Shown here: positions 50,779-59,604 of the stretch, piece by piece
How the letters are laid out: every line of letters begins with the position of its first letter
How positions within the stretch are numbered: the first letter of the stretch is position 1
Origin: Cyclina sinensis
Taxonomy: Eukaryota; Mollusca; Bivalvia; Venerida; Veneridae
Direction: 5' to 3'
Assembly: GCA_012932295.1 (NCBI GenBank)
Contig: JAAONU010000017.1
Span: 1,922,001 to 1,986,000, forward strand
Length of the DNA: 64,000 nt
The notes under the pieces: model-generated
Databases searched by the model: none
What the model saw: only the letters and a program-made list of their open reading frames with translations
What the model was told of the DNA's origin: nothing
Made by a program: the position numbers and the translations under genes

Positions 50779-50820
50779 GGGGAGACCGGGGATATTTGAG
50801 CCGCGGGGTTAGTTGATGCA
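50779..50820 (+). repeat. Left terminal and subterminal repeats of the pogo-like element
   Basis: The outer motif GGGGAGACCGGGGATA (50779-50794) is followed by TTTGAGCCGC and the inner motif GGGGTTAGTTGATGCA (50805-50820). At the right end the same information is merged, so the left end carries one extra GGGG-TAGTTGATGCA unit. Confidence 0.85.
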
Positions 50821-50979
50821 GTTCAAATATCAAACCAATTACGTCATATATGACATCATAATATATGACATTAACGCGTTGACGGTTCCAGTCACCATCT
50901 TTTATGGAATCCTTGTAGAGCGCCTTCGTGTAAACTCGGATACAGTCTAATCCCGGATACTTTTAATAAATCACCGATA

Positions 50980-52798
50980 TTGTTCCTTTCCACTTTAACG
51001 GTGATCTATAATGGCTATGGTCGAAGTAAGCAAGAGCTGTTAGATGTTGTTCAAAAAATAGTTCAGTCAGATGGTAGATCAAATCGTTGCAAAGGCGATA
51101 GACCCGGTAAAGATTGGTACAACAGCTTCATGGGTAGAAATCCTGAAATTTCATTGAGGTCGCCGAGACAATTGGGCAAGGAAAGGTCAGTGATTAAACC
51201 GGAGCATGTTGAAAAGTGGTTCGCTGATTTCGAAGCCTTCATTAAAGATACTGTACCTGATCCGCTGATTTTGTTAGACCCAACAAGACTTTACAATACT
51301 GATGAAACTGGGTTCAATATGTGCACAAAGACGGGTCATATGTTGGCAATGAAAGGGGCTAAATCCGTTTACAATATAACTGCGTCTGATAGATCACAAA
51401 TAACTGTTATGACGGGAATGAGTGCTGCTGCCCATTTTCTTCGTCCAATGATTGTGTTTTCCGGGCAGAGGTTTACTAGAAACATGTTATAAGGGTTTGA
51501 TGAAGCTGTGTTAGGAAATCGGATAACGGATGGATGGATGGCGAGTTGTTTGTTATGTGGTTGAAAACTGTTTTTATTCCAGATATAGAAGAAAGACAGG
51601 TAAAAAAGCCAGTGATTTTGTTTGTTGACGGACATAAGACGCATATGACTATGGAAGCTTCTGATGTTTGCAAAGAGAATGGGGTAATATTATATTGCTT
51701 ATTGGAACATGCTAGTCATTTGATGCAGCCATGTGACCTGAGGCTATTTTCGTCCCTGAAAGAAACATGGAAATCGCCGTTACGTGAATGGCAGATAGAT
51801 CATGTTGGTCAGTACGTGACAAAGTTTGAATTTGCCGCAATATTCAAGAAAGCATGGGTAAATGCGTCAAAAGTTGAAAATGCAGTGAACGGGTTCAAAG
51901 ATGCAGGTCTGTTTTCATTAGACAAAGAGAAGGTGTTAAAACCCGACAAGTTTCAAACAAGCAACCTGTTTACACAGTCAGTTGACAAAAAACTGAAAAG
52001 CAAGATAACAGAGCAAATTTACAAGTACAAACTGCAGAAGAAAGACTAGACATTCAGCCAGGCCAAGATCAAACAAATGATGAAACCAGTCAGACAGTAA
52101 GAACAGAGGAAGATACCCAAGATGAAGGTCAACATGGAGAAACCACAAATTTAGAGACTAATGTCCCAGTATGAATACCTACAGGAAATGAAACAGTCAC
52201 TGCTGAAAACAAGTTAGACCCTAAACCATCTACATCTTGAGCAGCGTCTCCGTTAAGCAAATTATTGAATATCCCGACGCCTAAACCTTCAAAGAAGAGA
52301 ACTTTTAAGAGAGAAATATTGCCAAAAGCTATAACTGGAGAAGAACTTCGCAAAATTTTGAATGAAAAAAAGAGAAAACGAGAAGAAGAGGCAGCTGAAA
52401 AGCAAAAACTGAAACAAGAAAGGGAACAAAAACGTCTGCAAAGAGAAGAAGACCGAAAAATCAAAGCTGGGCAACGTCTTATGAAGAAAAAACAGAAAGA
52501 AGAAGAAAAGGAAAACAAACATAAAATAAAATGTCGCGTAAGAAAAATTGGCAAGTCAAAGGTTATTGATTCGGATAATGAAAGTAGTGATTTCTCCGTT
52601 CAAGATGATTCTAACGATAATATGCCAATTGATCCCAACAAATGCTACAAATGCGATGGTGTTCATGATGACTCTGGGTGGATATGTTGTCAGAGGTGTT
52701 TTCGATTTTTTCATAGAAAATGTACTGATATTGATTTTGAATTCATGTCCGAGGAAGAGGTTCTAGGGAATCCATTTGAATGCCTTTACTGTTAAGAG
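50980..52798 (+). pseudogene. Pogo-type transposase relic 1: CENPB-HTH, DDE core, PHD-like finger
   Basis: Three open blocks (50980-51492, 51534-52049, 52265-52795) read in order. Block 1 starts inside a CENPB-type HTH (GKDWYNSFMGRNPEISLR) and reaches YNTDETGF with the first catalytic Asp (codon 51301). Block 2 has the second Asp in VDGHKTH (51627) and the third in LMQPCD (51735), 35 residues apart. Block 3 is Lys/Glu-rich and probably a coiled coil. Its last 50 residues form a PHD-like finger (CYKC, ICCQRC, FFHRKC, FECLYC). Breaks seen: no ATG and no psq-type HTH at the 5' end, TAA at 51490, a frame change at the GGAT run near 51528-51540, TAG at 52047, and TGA at 52172 and 52238. The catalytic residues are otherwise retained. 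Family-level identity is secure; subfamily is not. Confidence 0.9.
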
Positions 52799-53884
52799 CT
52801 AAATATGATGAAACAGTTATGTTTTAAATATTACCGACAGTCAGGAGGTTCAAACATGTTATTTGTTGTTAAAAGTTTGTTGTTAAAAGTTATAATTTAA
52901 TGTTTGGAGGAAAAATAGATTTAAAGTAATTCAAATTGTCCAGACTTTACCTATTAATAACGTATTGCGTTATGTAATATGAAAAAGAACATTCTTTATG
53001 TAATTTTTACTCATTTAGAGTAGTTTACTCGTCTAATTTGAGCCTTTGGTCCGTATTTTTGGTCAAATGCATCAAGTCTGTAATGTCCGCTTTCTATGTA
53101 CAATTTTGGTGCCAAATACATTTGTTATGAAACAATTAAAACTGTGTGAAATGAGTATTTGGGGTCGATCAGATGTCAAGTATTTGTCATAGTTTATGAT
53201 ATTGTATGGTTACCGTTTCTTACAGGCACTTGTCGCGTTATTTTTTAAAAAAAAATGCTATCCGACATTACCTGCAATGTCCGAGTTTACCCGCAAGTGA
53301 CATGTCACATGGTTCACGGTCTTCAGACGCAAGTTATTCAGATATCGCAATTGAAACAACAGATAAAGGCCGGTAAAAAGCTTCCGTATTTTTCTACGTA
53401 CTTAGCCAGGTAAAATCACGAAAAGTTTATGACATAGTATCCATTCGTCCACAAAGTATCCGGAAATACCCTAAGGCGCTCTAGGTCTGAGAGAAAAAAT
53501 TCGACTTCGACAAGTAAAAGTTCTATTTCAAGCCACGTGAGTAAATTTAAACATTTTTCATAAATTTCCGTTTAGTCTAAACATTTTATTATCAAAATCT
53601 GATGCATGAATGAATGTTGATGAAAATCATTCGTCTTTAAATCTCTTTGCTTTCTAAGATGAAGGGTTACAGGATGAGTTGTCTATCCTTTATAAAGTCA
53701 CGTGTTGTATGGGCGGGGCTAGTTGTTGCACTGTGCAAGGGGCACATTGTCTAAGTACATCAACTTGCCCCTACTGATTTTGTTATGAATAAGATCTTTT
53801 ATTGCCTAAATGGTCATTTTTATTATCTGCTTACTAGTGATATTTTGGCTTTTATATCTACATTAAGTTCCATTTTATTTCAGA
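52799..53884. other. Internal spacer of the transposon with end-like inverted repeat
   Basis: Non-coding sequence between the two transposase relics. At 53715-53771 lie GGGGCTAGTTGTTGCA and, inverted, TACATCAACTTGCCCC. These resemble the inner terminal motif GGGGTTAGTTGATGCA and match each other at 13 of 16 positions. They may be extra transposase-binding sites or remains of the end of a second element. Confidence 0.6.
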
Positions 53885-55011
53885 ATGGTCAGAAACTATA
53901 TCCGCAAGACCAATAGAGGAGAAACATACTTGAAATGGTTCAATGTGGCGTCAACCAAATAATATTCTCTGGGCGGTCTATTCGATCAGAAGCTGCGGAA
54001 ATCGGTATGAACAATACATCATTCGGACGGTACGTTGGGCAAGCTTAAATAATGGGTTCACGAGACTTGAATGTTGGATATTGCTCATCACAACGAGTAT
54101 TCTCGACAGTGCACTTGAATGTTGGATATTGCCCATCACAACGAGTATTCTCGACAGTGCACTTGAATGTTGGATACTGCTCTTCGACAGTGCACTTGAA
54201 TGTTGGATATTGCCCATCACAACGAGTATTCTCGACAGTGCACTTGAATGTTGGATACTGCTCTTCACAACGAGTATTCTCGACAGTGCACTTGAATGTT
54301 GGATATTGCTCATCACAACGAGTATTCTCGACAGTGCACTTGAATGTTGGATACTGCTCATCACAACGAGTATTCTCGACAGTGCACTTGAATGTTGGAT
54401 ACTGGTCATCACAACGAGTATTCTCGACAGTGCACTTGAATGTTGGATACTGCTCATCACAACGAGTATTCTCGACAGTGCAGGAACATATCTTACAAGA
54501 GTACCTCGTCAGGGCAGCTAATATTTATTTTAGACTGTCACCAAAAGAATTAGCATATGAATTAGCTGTTAAGTTTGAGGTAAAAATGCCAGATAATTGG
54601 AGTGGCGATAAATGTGCCGGTCTTGATTGGTTTTCAGGATTTATGAAGCGTAACCCGACTCTTTCTGTTCGAACACCCGAGGCCTCCAGCTAATCGAGAG
54701 CAACGAGTTTTAACAGGAATAAGAGGAAACGCAAAAGTGCAGTACTTATGGACACACCCGAGATAAATGCATTGGAATTAGAATTTAAGAGAAAATAACA
54801 ATCTTCAAAGTCATCTAAAAAGTCAAAGTCTAAGAAAGATCTTATAAAGAAGAAGAAAGTCACTCGGAAAAAGAGAAAGACTGGTTGCAAACCGATCATA
54901 CATGAATCATCATCTAATGAGGAGGAATGGTTTTGCTTGGTATGTATGGAGCCTTATTCAAAGAGCAGCGCAAGATGCAAAATACATGATATTACAAAAG
55001 TCAATTTATAA
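53885..55011 (+). pseudogene. Pogo-type transposase relic 2: psq-HTH and CENPB-HTH without the DDE core
   Basis: Starts MVRNYIRKTNRGE at an ATG (53885), the usual opening of this transposase lineage, then meets TAA at 53960. After a frame change, GRSIRSEAAEIGMNNTS (about 53972-54040) supplies the psq-type HTH. A nine-unit 48-bp minisatellite (54066-54482) follows. Then come QEHILQEYLVRAANIYF and KMPDNWSGDKCAGLDWFSGF with MKRNPTLSVRTPEA, the CENPB-type HTH. TAA stops fall at 54691 and 54796. Sequence then jumps to a Lys-rich tail and a short finger (EEEWFCLVCMEPY), ending at 55009. The whole DDE catalytic region is missing, probably by internal deletion after SRATSFNRN (about 54721). It is a different lineage from relic 1: the homologous HTH and finger segments are clearly diverged. 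Confidence 0.88.
54066..54482 (+). repeat. In-frame 48-bp coding minisatellite, 9 units
   Basis: Units start CTTGAATGTTGGATA at 54066, 54114, 54162, 54195, 54243, 54291, 54339, 54387 and 54435. Eight are 48 bp and one (54162) is 33 bp, having lost 15 bp. Both lengths are multiples of three, so the transposase frame (unit LNVGYCSSQRVFSTVH) stays open across the whole array. The last copy joins smoothly to QEHILQEYL, so the unit is a piece of the normal linker between the two HTH subdomains. Units differ at only one to three positions, implying recent expansion. The other open frames across this region, on both strands, are by-products of the period. Confidence 0.93.
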
Positions 55012-55546
55012 AATATTCTAAATGGTATGATTGAAATATGTGTTTTTTTTTATTTTATGAAGGATTTCAAATTCGAAACATTCTTATATCTTGAATACAT
55101 GTTAATACAGGTGTTTTCATCGTAAAATTGAAATATCATTATAGTCTTTGCACTAAGTCAATCAACATATATATTTGAAAGCATAAAGATTAACAAAATA
55201 TATAGACTGACAATGCTGATTAGATTCATGCTGTTACAAAATCGAAAATTTATTTTTTACGTAACATTGTTCATTATTACTGAAATGATGAACTGTATAA
55301 ACAAATTTTCTTTATTAAATATATGTTTCAAACTTTGATTTACTATTTATATTCTTTGGGCATTCATTGCATAAACTTGCCTCGAGTCCCAAATCAATCT
55401 TGGGCTTGTTGATGCGTCGATCGTGAGTCTTGTATCTAGCGTGTTCCTTGCGACTTGCATTAAAGCAAATGGTGATCTGAACATACATACAAGGCTTATC
55501 TAAACAGGCCAGCAAGAAAAAACAACATTAACCAAAATCTGAAAAA
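55012..55546. other. 3' non-coding part of the transposon
   Basis: AT-rich, no transposase homology. A minus-strand frame (55315-55515, 66 codons) has a GC-richer middle at 55360-55460 with CNEC and other Cys residues. I cannot assign it. Confidence 0.5.
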
Positions 55547-55571
55547 TGCATCAACTATCCCCGGTCTCCCC
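55547..55571 (-). repeat. Right terminal inverted repeat of the pogo-like element
   Basis: Read on the minus strand: GGGGAGACCGGGGATA then GTTGATGCA. The outer 16 bases match the left end exactly, and a TA follows immediately outside. Confidence 0.9.
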
Positions 55572-55573
55572 TA

Positions 55574-56494
55574 TGTGTCTAAAACAAATGGCTATCATAA
55601 GAAGATGTCTTAATTAATGGTTATTGGACTTACATTAAGTGTTTTCTGTGTATACTAATACCTTCATATCTACATTTATAACATCAATTAATTCATGTCA
55701 AACGGTCCAAAGACTTTAACATGAAAAAAGGTGAAGTGTGCTATTGCAGATCAGCTGATGTAATCGAAATGAAAGGAAGATTTACAAAGAAATTCAAATT
55801 CCATTAAATTCTCCAAAAACAAAAAAGGTCTCTTTTCTTGTGTTGTGTACTAATATTTTGAAGCTAAGCGAACTTTAATGACGCTGAGATTTAGCTTATA
55901 AAGTATGTATAACTTACGATGATCAAGAAACTGAATAATTATTTCATGTTTATATAATCATTCATCATACAAATTAAAACAAGAGGACCATGATGCCTTT
56001 GTGTGTAGTCCTGCTCACAACAACAAATGAAATACAATGGATCTAATATCAAGAAACGAGAAAAAAATAAGGCAACGCTGCATGCTATATACAAACTGAA
56101 AGCTGTAATATGATTTTTAAAGGTTTCCTTTATATTTCTTTTTAATTTCTTTTGTGTTTTAATTCTAACAATTTACCCTTAATTAGGGCTTAAACGGACG
56201 CACTTGACGTTCACTTGGCAACGCTACTTGCCAAATTTCAGAAGTTTCAGCTTCATGACTTCAGACATTTGTTTTAAGAATTGATTATTTAAGTCTATGT
56301 AAAACAACTAACTATCATGGTGGAGCCAGTAATGATCCCATGGGCTAAGTTTGAACACTTTTGGTAAATATTTACTAGGGAATATAACATCCACAATTTC
56401 GGAACTCTGGGCCTTGTGGTTTCAGACGTGACTGATAGATGTTCCTATATCTTGCTATGTGAAGCATTTGACTCCAAAACGGTTTAACAGAAAC
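55574..56494. other. No gene seen
   Basis: AT-rich flank of the transposon; no repeat recognised. Confidence 0.5.
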
Positions 56495-56700
56495 AAGACT
56501 AAATGGAATAAATCATAAATAATATGACTAAATATTTTAATTTATTTAATCGAATATGAGACTGACATTTTTAGCATTCAACTCAACATTTTTTGTTTAT
56601 GGAAATAGGACATTCGATTAATATGCGATTAATATTTGCGAATGTCCGAAAACTATACATTAACGTGCATAATTTTGTACTGTATCTATGACGATTATGT
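56495..56700. repeat. Dispersed repeat copy, paired with 42260-42485
   Basis: Collinear with the partner through ACTCAACATTTTTTGTTTAT, GGACATTCGATTAATATG and ATTTTGTACTGTATCTATG. Between these anchors it has lost about 20 bases relative to the partner. Confidence 0.6.
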
Positions 56701-56727
56701 TGTGTTTTTTTTTTGTTTTTTTTTGAA

Positions 56728-57458
56728 GATATTTCTCAACAGTATATTTTTCCCTGTCCATTTATAATCAACTTCATCAAATTCTCCTACTCTAGAAATG
56801 TCTGCATTTTCTTCTATTAAAAGCTGTTTGACTTCTGGGATATTCTTATGTGTTTTTCATACATGACAATTGTGATATACTCATATTGCCTGCTTGTTTT
56901 TTATGATCCTTAAATTGATATTGGAATATTTACTTACTTGGAATCTTGACATTACTTAAGACTCAGATTCATAAACAAAGTCGGTTCCATCTAACACATT
57001 CTATGTACACATGGACACAGATTTGTCAGAAAAGTTGGAAAAACATCATCATTACTAGTACTAATAACAGATAGGAAAGCTTCCATGGCTTGTTTGTCAG
57101 GTAGTCCATTTGGACAGTTGTGTCCGTCCTGGACCTGTCAAATGTTAACTACAAACACATTCCGTGGGGTTTGACCTGTCTTCCTGACTTTCTCACAATC
57201 TGTAGAACCAGATCTGGAACTTTTTATCATTTTCACCAACTGTTGGACCAGTCCTGTCAGCTTACAGGGTGTATCGATCGCAGAGCCAGATTTTTCCTTC
57301 AGCTGTAGCTGTATTTTTGGTTATTATGTGACACTGTTTTCAATAAAAGTATCAATACAGCAAGTATGTGTAGCTCTCTTGCTGTGTTCTTCATCATCTG
57401 TGGTGCAGAATCTTATCAGGTTCCTGGCTGTGTCCTTCATCTGTTTGACCAAACCTGA
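56728..57458 (-). pseudogene. Relic of a multi-exon gene (unassigned), three coding-like blocks
   Basis: Reading the minus strand: block A (57458-57324) follows an acceptor-like TCCTTTTGTTCGTCAG and gives 44 residues including LVKQMKDTARNLIRFC before TAA. Block B (57311-56991) gives 57 residues including KLTGLVQQLVKMIKSSR, an in-frame TGA at 57140-57138, then QVQDGHNCPNGLPDKQAMEA onward to a TAG. After a one-base frame change it reads VLDGTDFVYESES and ends at a consensus donor GTAAGT (56937-56932). Block C (about 56847-56728) reads NIPEVKQLLIEENADISRVG, weakly like an ankyrin repeat. Composition is clearly coding-like and GC-richer than the flanks. The stops and frame change make it a pseudogene unless the exon borders are different. 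Family unknown. Confidence 0.5.
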
Positions 57459-59215
57459 CGAACAAAAGGACGGTTGACCTGATTATTAAATGTCGTTCTA
57501 CGGGGTCGTGGTACGGATAAGAATAGATTCATAGTAAAGTAGTCCTTACAAAAAAAACAAACATTGCTATTTGAAAATACTTCGATAATGCCTTACGAGA
57601 TCTCAGAAAGAGCTTTCGTCGCGTCAAGTAAACCAAGTAAACGGTGTAAATATATTAGACTTATCGAATTTGCAAGTAACTTACTAAAACCTTGTTTTGC
57701 AAGTCAATCAAACGAAACTATCGAATTGCAAAAACATCTGTATGATTGTTTTGCTTACAACTTCAAGCTGTTATTCTTCATACTGATACGGAAGTAAGCA
57801 GACTGTGACTGTTTTGTGAATATTGATACATAATGCAATAGAACAGATTTAGAAAAGAAAGCTGGAAACATCTGCGTCGTAAAATGTGCACATTCGTAAA
57901 GAGTATGTTATGCCCTGTTGTGGTCGGTTCCCTCCACTAATACTGACAACTCAAGTCAGTTAGTTGCATTAGACTATAAAAAATAAGGTAACAGGTACAT
58001 ATTTACACTTAAGAGAATTTCTATGGACTGTCGCTGTCAGTTTAAGGTTTTTAAAGATTTTTTGCGTTTACATTAAAGTTACAAATCGATCGTAGCAAAT
58101 GGCCAACCAATTACATACACAGACCGCTGTATTAAAGCAAGCAATTTCAAGTTTTTACTTACCACATACTGGCAGCCTACCATGAAAAGAGGAGAATTCC
58201 TAAAAATAATACTATTGATAAAATAACAACAAATGCATATCATGTATTTTACTGGAATATAAATGGACGTAAATTGTGGCTGAAATGTTGCTCTTCTGGA
58301 GCGTTAAGCGCCCTAGTTTCATAAAGGTCGACTTGCTTCATTTGGTTATCTTCAATTATTGAGATGGCATGTGAGACGTTAGTTAATTATTATGGAATTG
58401 TACTGCAAAATGTGTAAATATGAAACAAATGTAGTGATTATATATAACATTTAGGCAGTAATAGTCCATAACAAATTCCATTAACTAACAAAATTTGGAC
58501 AAAATTCAAAGTTCCGTTAATTCTTTCAAACATAAATATTTAATCAGGTTAAAGTATTTTTGATATGGTGATGTTGTTGTTACTTCACATTAGTGAGTTT
58601 AAATGTTGACATATATTTTTGCATCTGGATGTGAAAAGGAATGCGTAAATTATTTTCACACTCATGCAAGTTTACTAGTCTTTTCATCATAAGTGAGGCA
58701 AAAGGACATAAAATTGTAATATTGATAGATATGAATAACCAGTCGTAAAGATACAGACTGCGAGAGAATGATTACATACCAAGAAAGAGAAAATAATTTT
58801 TATATGTCAATAACGTATTTCTTCTTGTTTATCAGACAGGAACATATGTTTACCCACAGGATATAATCCAATAATTAAAAGGGAATAACTGACCTAATTC
58901 ATTATCGAACTTAGCCTTGACGCAATAAAAGTGATGATTCAAACAGCTTAACAAAACTCTTCAGTCTGAAAACTGTATGATCATCCTAAAACATAAATCA
59001 TATAGAAACTATATAGGAAACAAACTTAAGGTTTGCTTTAAAATGACAGAATGATCGCTTTTTACTAAGTCCTAAGACATGAGTCACACAATGATGTCAA
59101 TTTTGTTAGATATTTTAGGTTTTTCTCACACTATTGTGACCAAACCCGTTTGGCGATTGGTTCCCCAGATAATAACTTGTAAATAATATTACGGTCCATG
59201 ACAAAAAATAATTGA
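57459..59215. other. No gene seen
   Basis: A 77-codon plus frame at 57564-57797 is mildly coding-like but lacks a motif or splice signals. The rest is AT-rich without repeats that I could identify. Confidence 0.5.
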
Positions 59216-59604
59216 TGGATCCCTGTCTTCTAACATTTGCATAATTTAACATAGAAGTACAGTACTATTTTCACGACAAACGAGTATATAACAAAAGAAC
59301 ACGTAGTAATGTTTGTAGGTAAAACCTGTTGTTATAAGATTTAAGAATTATGCTGTGGATCCCTGACCCCTAACATTTGCATAATTTAACAAAGAAGTGC
59401 AGTACTATTTTCACGACAAACAAGTATATAACAAAAGAACACGTGGTAATGTTTGTGGGTAAAACCTGTTGTTTTAAGATTCGAGTAGTGCTGTGGATCT
59501 CTGACCCCTTATATTTGCATAATTTAACAAAGAAGTGCAGTAATATATTCACGACAAACAAGTTTATAACAAAAGAACATGTGGTAATGTTTGTGAGTAA
59601 AACC
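59216..59604. repeat. About 140-bp tandem repeat, 3 copies, each with an ATTTGCAT octamer
   Basis: Units start TGGATCCCTG/TGGATCTCTG at 59216, 59356 and 59494 (140 and 138 bp apart). Each contains ATTTGCATAATTTAACA; the octamer falls at 59235, 59375 and 59513. Each also has TTCACGACAAACAAGT and AAAGAACACGTGGTAATGTT. Frames on both strands stay open across the second and third copies (59370-59645) because 138 is divisible by three, so I do not call a gene. Confidence 0.88.

Larger units (their letters stand above)
50779..55571 (+). mobile_element. Pogo-superfamily DNA transposon (Tc1/mariner-type), composite and defective
   Basis: The left end GGGGAGACCGGGGATA is repeated exactly inverted at 55556-55571, and both ends abut TA (50777-50778 and 55572-55573), the Tc1/mariner target duplication. 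The 4,793-bp body holds two same-strand transposase pseudogenes from different lineages: one with a DDE core and PHD-like finger, the other with an HTH and a different C-terminal finger. The left end has an extra inner repeat, GGGGTTAGTTGATGCA (50805-50820), which at the right end is fused directly to the outer motif. Copies this broken cannot move themselves but could be mobilised in trans if the ends are intact. Confidence 0.9.

Noticed and set aside
52129..52554. Phe/Ser-rich minus-strand 141-codon frame
   Set aside because: Exact antisense of the Lys/Glu-rich part of the transposase relic.
53943..54521. Long overlapping frames on both strands over the 48-bp array
   Set aside because: The period is a multiple of three, so several frames are open together; only the frame continuous with the CENPB-type HTH is meaningful.
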